From Carya illinoinensis (lineage: Eukaryota > Streptophyta > Magnoliopsida > Fagales > Juglandaceae): a stretch of DNA of 64,000 nucleotides. The stretch spans positions 1,178,001 to 1,242,000 of the forward strand of contig NC_056758.1 in the NCBI RefSeq assembly GCF_018687715.1, read 5' to 3'. The translations under genes were made by a program, and so were the position numbers. This document shows positions 1 through 11,048 of the stretch, one piece after another. The notes below the pieces were generated by a model. That model did not search any database. It saw only the letters and a list, made by a program, of their open reading frames with translations, and was not told the origin of the DNA. Every line of letters starts with the position of its first letter. Position 1 is the stretch's first letter.

Positions 1-179
1 AAATTCGAAAATTTGACTACAAACAAAATGGAGCCTGAGTCTGATTTTTTTTTTAAAAAAAATTTTAGTCAGAGTCGGAGTCAAAGGTATCTTTAGACCG
101 ACTCTAACTCCAATCTGGTCCAACTCCAACTTTATGCTCTAACAGGGACTTCGACTTTGCATTTTACATATATTATAAA

Positions 180-700
180 ATTATGTATTTATCTATATAT
201 TGATCATTTGTACTAGAACTATATAATTAGAATCTATATAGTTAAATTCAATAATATACTAGTATGAACTAATTATTATAAAATAATATACTTATACTAT
301 AATATAAATAGACTAATAATAGTTGAGTACATGTAAACATCATAGTATTACTACCATACATAAGTTAGAAATAAGTTAAAAATTGTATAATATGTAATTA
401 GATACTGTAGTATAAGTTTAGTACAAAAATAAATTAGACACTAATATAGAAATAAGTCTAGTATAATACTTCTAACACATAATACTAATTTATTAAAGTA
501 TAATAACATGTAATTAGACACTAAAAATAAATATAGTATAGAAATAAGTTAGACATTAGTATAATATAATAATATGTAATATCATAGTATAATAACATTT
601 AATTAGACACTATAGTATAATTATAATATAAAAATAAGTTATATATTAGTATAGAATTTATATAATTAAATTCAAATAATAGACTAATAACCAATGTGAT
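180..700. repeat. Degenerate AT-rich tandem repeat
   Basis: Words such as aattagacacta, agtataata and aataagtta recur many times with irregular spacing. The pattern looks like a decayed AT-rich satellite or nested insertions. The unit length is not constant, so only a loose repeat call is justified. Confidence 0.5.
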
Positions 701-1146
701 AACTGCTAGGTGATAAAATATGTATGACTATTAATTAGTTTATAACCTATAAACTACTCATAACTTAATACTAGTAAATTAGTCATTTTTAATTTTTAAT
801 GATTCAATATAAACAATTAAATTTAGTATTTAAAAGAACTAAAAAAATACTTTTTAAAATTTAAAAAAAATAGGAATTAAGCAAAAACTAAATTTGAAAT
901 TTCATTTGAAGGTTGGGGGAAAAAACAAGGTTTAAAAAACAAAAGTCCAAAACTGCATGGAACCAAGCCTAAAGAGCCCAGCCCATTTCAACCAAAAGGG
1001 CACCATTTATGTTGTAAGTCGATTGTAGAGCCTTAGTCCATTAATTAAAATGGCGTCGTTTTACCCCATCCAAACGGGGTCGTTTTGCACTAATCCTAAC
1101 CCCATCACTTGAGACCTTCCATTTCTCACTTGAAACCTTCCATTTC

Positions 1147-1148
<2 letters not shown>

Positions 1149-1177
<29 letters not shown>
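1149..1177 (+). repeat. (CT)n microsatellite
   Basis: An uninterrupted run of about 14 CT dinucleotides, about 1 kb upstream of the PPR start. Confidence 0.95.
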
Positions 1178-1179
<2 letters not shown>

Positions 1180-2197
1180 ATTTGAATTTCTTTTCTTCCC
1201 AAAACCCTCTCTCCTTCACTCACTGGTTGCCACTACCCTTAGCTAGATACTCCTTATTTAGTTGCTCTCAGTCGGCCGTCATCTGTCTCTTCTCTAATCA
1301 AAATATAAATTGTTTAATTTAATCTCTTTCTCTCTTGTTCTTTGTCTCTCTTTCGGCTCTTGATTAATTTGAGTGTTATTTATTTTAATTATAGTGTCTC
1401 TGATGCTCAATCTCTATCAATTTGTTGGATTTAATTTATTGGTTTTAATTTGAGTGTTATATATGCGGTGTGTGCCAAAAATGTATATGTATGTTATTAT
1501 GTATGACTCCATATCAACTTCGTTCCGATAAGTCAGAGTCAACAGAGTTTGGATTCAAACTCCAACTTTATTGGAGTGAGTCGTATTTAGAGAATATTAA
1601 TTCTAATTTAAGATTGTTAATATAATTGGAAGTTTCATCGTCCTCTCCACAGTAATATATAATGAATTATTCTAAAAATTCATAAAATAGAACTAATAAT
1701 ATTATAAGAAGCATTGAATATTTGGATAACGATATCCTTACACTTTCTTTACAATTACTTTACTACTTATCTGTTTTGTTTACTTTTTACTATTTGATTA
1801 TGGATTAAAAATTCTCGAACATGATCTCCTTGCTTTGAGTCTATTTTTTTAAGATTAAATTTATTTTTAATTAAATTATATAATTATATTTGTTAATTAA
1901 ATTTATTTTATTTTAAATTATGTAAGGATGTGATGTTTTGAGATTTTTATTCGAGATTTAAAAAACAAAAGAAAAAAAAAATAGTTGACTAATAAACGAT
2001 AGTAATTAGTAAATAAAGTGTAAGAATATCGCTGTTACGGACTACCTGTAGAAGAATATTTTTCCCTCCCCAAGGCACTGTGTGAACTTTCAATATGCAA
2101 ACGAGATCAGCACGCTTTTTGCACAGCACACAGTAGCTTATGGCTTTCAGACTTATTTACTCCCCGACCTTCGTTGCCTCTACCTCTTCATTCAGTG

Positions 2198-4558
2198 ATG
2201 CCCTATGCAATCGATTGCCGTCCATTTGTTTACAGATTCTTGTCGCTTTTACAAGAATTCTCAAATAGCCTCATCCTGGTCAAGTCCATCCATGCTCAGA
2301 CTATCACCAATCCCGTTCTCGAAGATCAGTTTTTGGCTACAAAACTTGTCAGGACGTATTGTGATCTGGGACACGTGGGCGATGCTCGTCACGTGTTTGT
2401 TCAATTTTCTCATCCGAGAACTATTCTATGCAATGCCATGGTTGGTGGGTATGTGAGAAATGAGAGGTACCATGAGACCCTTGAGTTGTTTAAATTGATG
2501 GGGTCTGGCAATATGGAGATTGATAGTTATACATGCAATTTTGCGCTCAGGGCATGCATGGGCTTATTTGATTATAAAATGGGCAGGGAAGTAATTAGAA
2601 GGGCGGCCGAAAAAGGACTTGAAAGTGACCCTTTTTTGGGGAGTTCGATTATTAATTTCTTGGTGAAATTTGGTAGTATTGATGAAGCACGAAGGGTCTT
2701 TGACGCAATGCCTGAGAGGGATGTTGTTTGTTGGAACTCTATGATCGGTGGGTGTGTGCAGGCATGCCACTCTAATGAGGCTTTTGATTTGTTTTTTGAT
2801 ATGCGTCGTTTGGGGATTAGGCCAAGTCCCGTAACTATGGTAAGTTTGATCCAAGCTTGTGTAGAAGCAAGATATTTGAAACTTGGCGAATGTGTTCATG
2901 GGTGTGTACTTGGATTAGGAATGGGCGGTGATGTTTTGGTGCTTACCTCATTGGTTGATATGTATAGTAAGATGGGTTATGTTGAAATTGCTCGTTGGGT
3001 TTTTGATAGCATGCCCACAAGAAATTTGGTATCGTGGAATGCTATGATGTCAGGATTTGTTCAAAATGGTTTGGTGCGAGAAGCTGTTGACCTCTTTCGC
3101 AGGTTGGTATATAGTGGTGGTGGGTTTGATTCAGGAACCATGGTTTGCCTCCTTCAGGGTTGTGCTCAAACGGCTGATTTGGGCGGTGGAAAAGTCCTCC
3201 ATGGTTGTATGTATAGGAAGGGTCTTAGTTCGGATCTCATTTTGTCTACTGCAATTGTTGATCTGTATTCTAAATGCGGCGCCTTGAAGCAGGCATCCAA
3301 TGTCTTTGATAGAATGAAACACAGGAATGTGGTTACTTGGACTGCCATGCTAGTAGGGCTAGCACAGAATGGGCATGCCGAAGATACCCTGAATTTATTT
3401 AGTCAGATGCAAGAAGAGGGAGTTGCAGCCAATTCTGTCACCCTTGTCAGTTTGATCCATTCGTGTGCCCACCTAGGCTCTTTGAAGAAAGGAAGAAGCG
3501 TCCATTCTCATTTAATTCGCAATGGTTTTGCATTTGATGTAGTTAATGTGACAGCCCTGATTGATATGTATGCCAAGTGTGGAAAGATAAACTCTGCTGA
3601 GAGAGTATTTGGCAGTGGGCTCCTCTCTAGAGATGTTATTCTATGGAACTCGATGATAACAGGATATGGGATGCATGGCCAAGGGCATCAAGCTGTTGGT
3701 GTCTATCAAAAAATGATAGAGCAGGGGCTGAAGCCAAATCAAACCACCTTTGTTGCTCTTCTCACTGCTTGTAGTCACTCGGGGCTTGTGGAAGATGGCA
3801 TTATTTTGTTTCACAAAATGGAGGGAGCCCATAACATTAGGCCTACTGAGAAGCACTACGCTTGTTTTGTGGATCTTCTTAGCCGGGCTGGCCGTATTGA
3901 GGAAGCCGAGGCATTAGTCAGAAAAATGCCTTTTCAACCGGGCAGTGCCGTGCTTGAAGCTTTACTGAGTGGATGTCGAACTCACAGAAACATTGATATC
4001 GGAATTCAAACAGCAGATAGATTACTTCATTTAGATTCTATGAATCCTGGAATTTACGTTGTGCTATCAAACATATATGCTGAAGCAAGGAGATGGGATG
4101 CAGTAAATTACATTCGAGGCCTCATGAGATCACGGGGTCTGAAAAAAACACCTGGCTATAGTTCCATTGAAGTAGGAAACCAGGTCTACACATTTTTTGC
4201 AGGAGATTATAGTCATCCAAGGTGGGCATATATTTATCAGTTTTTGGAAAGTTTGAGGCTGGAGGTTGAGGCTTCTGGTTATGTGCCAGATACCAGTTGT
4301 GTTCTGCGTGATATAGAGGAGCCAATGAAGGTTAAGTTGCTCTGGGGCCATAGTGAGAGATTAGCCATTGCTTTTGGTCTTTTAAGCACGCCAGCTGGGA
4401 GCTTGATTAGGATCACCAAGAATCTGCGCATTTGCACCGACTGTCATGTTGTGACCAAATATATATCTAAGATTGTCGAGAGGGAAATCATTGTAAGAGA
4501 TGCCAATCGTTTCCATCACTTTTTTGATGGGAAATGCTCCTGCAATGGCTACTGGTGA
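2198..4558 (+). CDS. Pentatricopeptide repeat protein, PLS class with E and DYW domains
   Basis: A single-exon gene of 786 codons. The start is the first in-frame ATG, at 2198. The protein has tandem PPR motifs from about residue 40 to 560, with repeated cores such as DVVCWNSMIGG, NLVSWNAMMSGFVQNG and DVILWNSMITGYGMHG. An E/E+ region and a C-terminal DYW deaminase-like domain follow. The deaminase zinc signature is visible as HSERLA followed by CTDCH. The protein ends CSCNGYW, so the last triplet is GYW rather than DYW. Proteins of this family are imported into mitochondria or chloroplasts and specify C-to-U RNA editing sites. The N-terminus is a plausible but unproven transit peptide. I cannot name the ortholog. 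The intronless structure is typical of plant PPR genes. Confidence 0.95.
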   Translation: MPYAIDCRPFVYRFLSLLQEFSNSLILVKSIHAQTITNPVLEDQFLATKLVRTYCDLGHVGDARHVFVQFSHPRTILCNAMVGGYVRNERYHETLELFKLMGSGNMEIDSYTCNFALRACMGLFDYKMGREVIRRAAEKGLESDPFLGSSIINFLVKFGSIDEARRVFDAMPERDVVCWNSMIGGCVQACHSNEAFDLFFDMRRLGIRPSPVTMVSLIQACVEARYLKLGECVHGCVLGLGMGGDVLVLTSLVDMYSKMGYVEIARWVFDSMPTRNLVSWNAMMSGFVQNGLVREAVDLFRRLVYSGGGFDSGTMVCLLQGCAQTADLGGGKVLHGCMYRKGLSSDLILSTAIVDLYSKCGALKQASNVFDRMKHRNVVTWTAMLVGLAQNGHAEDTLNLFSQMQEEGVAANSVTLVSLIHSCAHLGSLKKGRSVHSHLIRNGFAFDVVNVTALIDMYAKCGKINSAERVFGSGLLSRDVILWNSMITGYGMHGQGHQAVGVYQKMIEQGLKPNQTTFVALLTACSHSGLVEDGIILFHKMEGAHNIRPTEKHYACFVDLLSRAGRIEEAEALVRKMPFQPGSAVLEALLSGCRTHRNIDIGIQTADRLLHLDSMNPGIYVVLSNIYAEARRWDAVNYIRGLMRSRGLKKTPGYSSIEVGNQVYTFFAGDYSHPRWAYIYQFLESLRLEVEASGYVPDTSCVLRDIEEPMKVKLLWGHSERLAIAFGLLSTPAGSLIRITKNLRICTDCHVVTKYISKIVEREIIVRDANRFHHFFDGKCSCNGYW

Positions 4559-5928
4559 TGGGTAAAATGAGATATTCTTTAGAGGAAATGGCAAGCAAAT
4601 GGCAAACGCAGCCTCACTGGACATTTCGGAAGCTGCAACACCTCATTTGGATTGAAGAACCTAATTTTAGAGGGAGATTGTCACCATTTATGCAAACAAG
4701 ATAGAGATTCTCTTTCAACTAGCGGATAGCTCCAATGAACAGTGTTATCCACATACGTATGGGAAAAGCAACAAGCTGGAAACCTAACAAGATCCACAAA
4801 AGTGCTGAGGAAACTGCCGCATCTAACTTCATTAATGGAAGCATCCTCAAAAAGCATCTCCTTGAAGGTCAAATTCTTCGTCTTTTCCTCTTAGCTATAC
4901 TGTTTCCCTTGTGACACAGACTTTTGAGTGCTTGATCATTGATCTGGGAGTCTGGTAATCTGGGTTTTGGATTTGGATTTGGATTTGGTTTTTCTGTGTA
5001 AACTCAAACTATTGGTTTTGCTGACTGTATTTTCATTTATGCAACTCAACTCAACTCTACAAAGCCTTAACCAATTCAGCCTAATTAGGTCAAAACCTGT
5101 ACCTCTATATGTGACATTTTCCTTGAAGTTGATATTGTCACCGTAAAAAAGGATCTGCTTTTTGAGAAAGTTAGCCTACTGATGATTTTTCTTCAAATCT
5201 TGGATGTAGTTTTTGGGCTAAAAAATGTTGTCCAACTTGTTCTATATTTTGTTTTTTGTAAGCCAACTTGTTCTATATTATTTTCACCTTTTGCACCTTT
5301 TTGGTATATGCTTACAGTAAATTATCACTAAATCTGCTCTCCACATATTAAAAAGACAAACAAACACGGTCTCCATCCCATGTCCTAAATATTAATTCAT
5401 GTATGAACCACAAAGTCAACAAATAACCATATCTGTGCTGTGATATATTTATATATATTTTGTAAGTATATCTGTGCTGTGATATTTATCTCAGATGAAA
5501 AGAAAAATACAAAAAGAGGGGAAAAACAAGGAGAAGAAACCCATACGTTTAAGATCCAGCGAGCTTAATTCTGGAGGCACAGAAGTCCGCACCAACAATG
5601 AAGACCAGACCATGTGAAGTAGTAGTGGGCAGTATGAGATGTTAGATTCTACACTTCATTTGGTGGTAACGTTAATTTGCTCAAAAACAACACAAGCACA
5701 CCATCCAACTCTAAAAAGAGGCCCTCTCTCATCTCAGTGCTAGCTCCTACACTGACCAAATCAAAGTCAATCTAGTGGTTTTGATGAAACCTCAAGCTGA
5801 CCCAATCTGAATGCCCACTGTCTAGCTTCCTTCTCCGACTATCCTGATTCCTGGTCTGAGGTGGGTCCTCACTCCTCACTGCCATTCTTTTTTTTCTTTC
5901 TTTTGAATGGTATCCATCCCCATATTAC
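4559..5928. other. PPR 3' flank and intergenic DNA
   Basis: No gene is seen. The first 300 bases are probably PPR 3' UTR. Positions 4866-5310 are a diverged copy of 36701-37115 inside the kinase gene (separate entry). The remainder to 5928 is unremarkable, and block A of the tandem duplication starts at about 5929. Confidence 0.6.
4866..5310 (+). repeat. Copy of a kinase-intron segment (matches 36701-37115)
   Basis: About 440 bases align colinearly and on the same strand with 36701-37115, in intron 4 of the CDK-like kinase gene. Both begin with aaggtcaaattcttcg, share long identical stretches and stop near tttggtatat. It may be a scrap of a further kinase copy or a dispersed repeat. No terminal repeats or target-site duplications were found. 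Confidence 0.85.
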
Positions 5929-6390
5929 TTGGAAGAGACATGCCATTGTAATTAAGTGATGCTGCATATGTAGGAGAGATGGTGGAACCATGGATCACCT
6001 CTTACTTCATTGTGAGATAGGAAGCACTTAGTGGTAAGCAGTTTATGTTGTCTTCTGGTTAAATTGGGCGTTGCCTGGATGGGTGGCAATTCTATAACAT
6101 GTTAGATGGGAAGATTTGATAGTGATTACAAGAGCCCTTGTGAAAAATGATTCTGATCTGTAAAATTCAATGATTTTATGAGGAAAATAGAGGAACTCAG
6201 CTTTCTTTTTTAGGACACTTTAGTATTGGATGGCTGCCCACTTATGTTTCCTCAGCTCTAATTTCTAGGATTTTCTTGATCTAGTTTCTTTCTCAAATTA
6301 GCTGTATCTTTGGATATCCCGTGTGTACTTTGATACTGCCTTTTTGAATCATTGATAAAACTTGTCTTCCTTATTAAACCACAAGCTTTA
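5929..6390 (+). mobile_element. LINE 3' fragment, duplicated copy of 23160-23620
   Basis: The translation carries a decayed zinc-finger segment typical of the C-terminus of plant LINE ORF2 (Cys-X2-Cys, then [11 protein letters not shown]). It ends in a LINE-like tail with tgtgtacttt and gatactgcc. It came along with the segmental duplication, because the same fragment lies in the intact DRB intron. Confidence 0.8.
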
Positions 6391-6429
6391 GTAAACCATT
6401 TTAATAAGGAACAAGTGACCATTGCTTGA

Positions 6430-7692
6430 CTAACACAAGAGGGGGGATGAATTGAGTTGTATTTAAAAAAAATAACAATTATAAATCAAATATACAATAT
6501 AAAATATAAACAAAATACAAAACAGTAATAAATATAAAGAGTAAGGGTAAGAAAGAAGCAAACTCAGTATGTTAACGAGGTTTGGCCCCACTGCCTACGT
6601 CCTCGCCTCAAGCTACCCCTTAAGGATCCCCAAATTCACTATTCAACCTCTTTCAGGTGGAGATAGAAACCTATTACACCTTTGAACAACACTGCTACAA
6701 AGGATCCGTGTAGAACACCCTCTACACTTGCAATCACCTTACACGTGGTGATTTAACTATTCTCTGTATAGAACACTTTCTACACGCATAAGGGTTATAC
6801 ACACCTTTTTACTGATATAAGAGCTGATAGTGGGTAGGTTATCAAAAAACACTCCTCAATGAGTAAAATAAGAACAATACAGCACAAACTATATCTCTCA
6901 AAATGAACAAGGATTAAGGCTCAATGCTTAGAAAATAGAGAGTGAAAGCTTTGAATGAATATTGTATGTTCTTGGTGTTGTGAATGTGAAACTCTCAAAT
7001 GATCTATTTATAGGCATATGAAACTTAATATTCAAATTTAAAAAGATTCACATGTCAAAGACAATATCATTCACTTTTTTAAAAAATTCAAACATAATCT
7101 TTTACTTTTGGCATATGACAAAAGGAGCACACTTTCTTTTTCAAAAAAATTCAAACTTAATTTTTTACTTTTTGCATATGACCAAAGGAGCACACTTTCT
7201 TTTTCAAAAAATTCAAACCTAATCTTTTACTTTTTGTATATGACAAAAGGAGCACACTTTACTTTTCAAATTTTTCAAACAAAATCATCTACCTTTTGTA
7301 TAAGTCTAAAAAAGCATCAATCACTTTTGAAAATATTCAGATAAAACATGTGCACATGTGAAAGATGACAATCAGTCATCTTTCAAAATTTTCAAATTTA
7401 ATTTTCAAAATATTCATGCACATGTAGAAAAATGTATTTTAATGTTTTATGATAAAATATTAATTTTTAGCTTTAATCCTAATTTCGAATTTTTAAGAGA
7501 TTTACAACATTACTCTATAATTTTAATGTGAACTTGTTCCCTTCTTGTTCATGCTTGTTTCTTTGATGTGCTTGACTCTATTGTGTAGACAACTTGAACT
7601 TGAGACTTTTTTATTCTTTGAATTCATTTGTTATCATCAAAATCCATGTGTAAATATATAATTACACAAAACTTGAAATCTTAGATTCAACA
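6430..7692. mobile_element. Insertion of unknown class in the DRB pseudogene (solo-LTR-like)
   Basis: The surrounding exon-3 sequence is continuous in the intact gene (around 24375), so about 1.26 kb was inserted here. The insert starts tgactaacacaagaggggg and ends gattcaaca, giving TG...CA termini as in an LTR. It contains a GC-richer word, gcctacgtcctcgcctcaag, and no coding capacity. I could not define a clean 5-bp target-site duplication, so a solo LTR is only one possibility. Confidence 0.6.
7098..7290 (+). repeat. Three-copy tandem repeat of about 62 bp
   Basis: Three units share catatgacaaaaggagcac followed by an A/T-rich spacer with caaacntaat. They lie within the insertion at 6430-7692. 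The short open frame over them is a by-product of the repeat and not a gene. Confidence 0.85.
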
Positions 7693-8765
7693 ATGTGTCC
7701 TTGCAAGTTTACAACCATCGGAGTCAAACAGACCTGCCGAAAATTATCAGAGGCGTGTTCACCAAAGATCCACTCCCATCTTATGGGAATCAACCCAGCA
7801 AACCCCAAGCTTATACCATATGCAATGCCAGAACTGGGCATACTTCCCTGAATGGCCATGTACCAAATCTGGCAGCAAGAACAATTGTTACAGCAGCAAA
7901 ACCGCCTGTTGGCACTTACAGTTCCAGCAGCTACTACATCAGTTCCTCAGATTTATCCATTGATGCAATCTTTTTTCCAGCCAGACTAGTGTCTGTATTT
8001 TCCAGGAAGGGAACTAGAGTCAATCTAGATGAGGCCCAGGATTACAATTGCTGCCTCAGGCCCAACATTCTGCTTCTCAAACCATTTGGTTCCTAGTTCA
8101 ATCAAGGGCAGGTATACAGTGACTATTCAAGAGATACAGCAGGAGAAACCAGAAGAATCATCCAAGTACTCTTCATCTGGAGTTTCCAAACCCCCTAGTT
8201 TTAGCAACAATAATAATGCTGAACCGCAAATCCTGGAAATATTCCCAGAGGATGACAAGCAGAGCATTAGTGGAATAGACGGGAAAAATTGAAGTCTTCA
8301 GTTAGAAGGGAACCAGAGGACAATTTGAGCGGGCTTCTTATACTGGCGTAGATTCCATATTTAAGCCAGTTGATTTACAATTACGGAACCGTGTATTGAC
8401 TCTTCTCAGCCAAATCTCAGACCCCAATATCCTCCAAGAGCAAGTTCCCACAGAAATTTCAGACCACCTTCATCTGCAACTGCTCCCGTAAAGATCAGAA
8501 CTATGCACCCCACTGCATCAATGGAGGAGGTCAGACCTCAAAATATGGCATCACTTGGAGCTGCTCCACCAAGGATCAGAATTGCGGCTCCTTCATGTTC
8601 AACCAGACCATCTGAATGATTTAACCTTGGAGAAGTACCTCCTGCTTTCATGGCACCAGCTGTTCGAATTAGATCAGTTGTGCCCGTTTGTTCAGCTCCA
8701 CCATTGAGAAAGATACCAAATTCCGGCAATGATGCAGTGTCGCCAAACACAGAAAGAAAGATTTA

Positions 8766-10740
8766 GGACTTTTAGATGGGTCAAGAGTGGGTTCAGAGTT
8801 CAGAAAGTTAGGTTATGAATGGATTATAGATACACTACAAGATTCTCTTCTATTATATTTTCGTTATGCAATATGGTGGTTTTTGAGAAGCCATTAATGC
8901 TTCTTCATTGTAACAAGCACAAATGGTACTTTGCCCATAGTCTATGTACATGTGAGTTTTATATTGCTCGAGCATTATCTCTATGTATACTTAATAGCGA
9001 TTATATATTGGTTTACAAGATCTGTATTGTCATTACCTAAAGTTGCTGAGTTCTGTGTCCTCATTCTCCAAGCTTGCATTTGGCTAAGCTTGCCTTTTGA
9101 GCATCCTCATTGATTTAGCCAAATGCATCTTTAAAATTTAGTCAATATTACATTTTTTAGCATTTGCCTATTCTATTAAAATTCAATCTTAAAATTCAAT
9201 CCCCATATTGAATTCTTCATTCAATCTCTATATAATAATAAAATATTATTAATTTCATAATTTGTTATTTAATTTATTTTTATCACATTTTATAGTTCTA
9301 CCAATTAAATGTTAATAACAATTATATTCTAATTAAATTAATATTAAAAAAATCATATTTTCAAATGTTATTTAATGCTAATAACAAAAAATATTTGATT
9401 AAACTCATCTAAATTTCTTAATTACTAACCAAATAGTAGTTTTGCTTGGAGTGAGAAACTAGTATTTTAATATTTGATGAACCAACAGTTGTCTTGTATA
9501 TTTGGCCAAGCATTATAGCTGAAATCCAAACTATTTTAGATATGTCCAATATAATGTGGGGTCTTTTTGGCATAGATTATCTAAATTTTGGCCATCTTTC
9601 TCATTTGGCCAAGCCGATGAGGATGAAATGCTGTTAAAAGAACAAAAAACCGAGCCGCAGCAATAAACAACAACAATAGACAATAAAACTTCAGACAAAG
9701 AAAAACAATTATATTCATTCTATTAAATTATTGTAGTTCTAAACAAAGCAACAACAACTACAATAACTCCATCAACCTGTTAAGAGGTAATATCAAAACT
9801 TACTCTCTCCTAACACTTTCCTCAACAAGTGGAAAAATTATATTATTAAGTTTAAATTAATGCTAGATATAATCTTAGAGTGTGCAAGTCTCGTGCATTT
9901 TTTTTTTTAAATGTGGAGTCTGCCTGTTGGTCCTAGATTATTCATTTTTTTTTAACAAGAATACGCAAGGCTTATACACCTTAAAACATTGTTGACATAT
10001 TAGATTGAAAAAAAAAAAAATTATTTATTTATTTTATTGTAAATCTACCCAAATAAAAGGATTTAGCTAAAGTATAGGAAATTCAACAACAAAAATAATA
10101 TTTATCACTTTTAAATCCAAATATTTAATATATTAACATAATTTTTACTACTAAATTGAAAAAAAAAATGTTGATGTGGCAAAATCCTTATTATCAAAAC
10201 TGAAAATAGTGGTTAATAATTTAAAGAATCCACTTGTAGAATATCCTAAAAGTTTGTAGAGATCCTGGACTGAATACAAATATAATTATAGATTTATGAT
10301 TAGCCTATAGTTCAGGTGGTTGCAAGTTTGGTACAACATCATATTTTATCTTAATTAAAAAGTTTTTTTTTTTATTTGCAAGTCGATGTGTAAAATAAAT
10401 TATTCACATCACTTATATAACATTATTGATTTAAAAGAGAAATCTTAAATCTTACAAATTAAATCTTATAAATTAAAAAGTGACATATACATTATGTTTT
10501 CAGACCTAAACAAAAAAAATATTCAAACCACAAGGGAATTACACAAAAATAATTCTACAAACTGATATAATTTGATATGATTTGTAGGATTGTAAAGTTA
10601 CTTTTATTATAAAGTAAATATGATAAATTATATGAAGTCACATTAATTTGTATAATTATTTTTATATAATTTCTTTATGACCGTAGCATTTTTCAAAAAA
10701 AAAAAAAAACCTTAGATCTTAACTCAGTGTAGAATGGGTT
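8766..10740. other. Block A intergenic DNA between DRB relic and NOP58-A
   Basis: Positions 8766-9070 match the 3' flank of the intact DRB gene (25449-25690 and 26106-26190). A TIR element at 9101-9625 is absent from block B. From about 9640 the sequence again follows block B, with loose alignment and AT-rich filler. No gene is seen. Confidence 0.7.
9101..9625. mobile_element. Non-autonomous TIR DNA transposon, absent from block B
   Basis: The left end reads gcatcctcattgatttagcc. The right end, reverse-complemented, reads catcctcatcggcttggcc, so the termini are imperfect inverted repeats of about 24 bp. Block B lacks this segment at the matching place (about 26185). The interior is AT-rich and non-coding. 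The target-site duplication is unclear. A 12-bp hairpin (gcatttggctaa, 9076-9087, with its complement at 9116-9127) overlaps the left edge. Confidence 0.7.
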
Positions 10741-10763
10741 TGAGAATTGGAAACTTCCAGCCC

Positions 10764-11048
10764 GGCCCAGCTTTTTATCTATAATTATTTAAGAGAAATG
10801 TTTTTTGCAGTCGGCATGCAGTTGTGGAAAAAAAAGTGAATTAATACGGAATCTACATGAAAAAAAAATAACTTTTTTTTATTCATGTAGACTTCCCTGA
10901 ATATAAAATAATTTTTTTATAATTTTTTTTTATTTATTCCATACAACCGACTGCACGTCGACTGCATTTACCGACTGTACGTAGCAAAACCCATTATTTA
11001 ATAACATAAGTTCACGGTTCACTTAAAGGCTTAAAGCCTTAAACCCTA
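10764..11048 (+). promoter_or_regulatory. NOP58-A promoter: site II-like element and telo box, split by a MITE
   Basis: GGCCCA at 10764-10769 is TGGGCC on the other strand, a site II element. AAACCCTA at 11041-11048 is a telo box, and a second one lies at 11166-11173 in the 5' UTR intron. This pairing is well known in plant promoters of ribosome-biogenesis genes. A MITE of about 200 bp sits between the two. A likely 5' UTR exon ends at the gtatga donor near 11134, and the next exon begins after the acceptor ending at 11346. Confidence 0.6.
10793..10993. mobile_element. MITE with 8-bp target-site duplication (hAT-like)
   Basis: The flanks carry ttatttaa at 10785-10792 and 10994-11001. The ends contain gcagtcggcatgcag on the left and ccgactgcacgtcgactgc on the right, in inverted relation. 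Block B at about 28008-28015 has the empty site (ctattaaataac), so the insertion post-dates the duplication or was lost from B. A related element lies at 26569-26793. Confidence 0.9.

Larger units (their letters stand above)
1..2197. other. AT-rich intergenic DNA upstream of the PPR gene
   Basis: No coding gene is recognisable here. The first 150 bases carry repeated gagtc/ggagtc words, and similar words return at about 1500-1590, so a decayed DNA transposon may span this stretch. I could not define its ends. Positions 1045-1090 hold two copies of a cgtcgtttt word. The last 150 bases should include the PPR promoter and 5' UTR, but no clear TATA box was seen. Confidence 0.6.
5929..8765 (+). 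pseudogene. Truncated, disrupted DRB (dsRNA-binding protein) copy
   Basis: This is a block A relic of the intact DRB gene at 20837-25448. Positions 5929-6390 match that gene's second intron (23160-23620). The sequence then jumps straight into exon 3 at about 6408, so both exons encoding the dsRNA-binding domains are missing. Exon 3 is split by an insertion at about 6430-7692. Relative to the intact copy it has a one-base deletion at about 7850 (ctgaatgg against ctgaaatgg), a frameshift near 8286 and a TGA in place of AGA at about 8617. A short inverted piece sits at the deletion junction (6387-6409). It cannot encode a dsRNA-binding protein. Confidence 0.93.

Noticed and set aside
2564..2899. 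Minus-strand frame opposite the PPR gene
   Set aside because: Shadow of a long, family-matching single-exon gene on the plus strand.
7108..7344. 78-codon frame with repeated SFSKKF motifs
   Set aside because: It only reflects a 62-bp tandem repeat whose frame stays open. It lies inside an insertion, with no family match.
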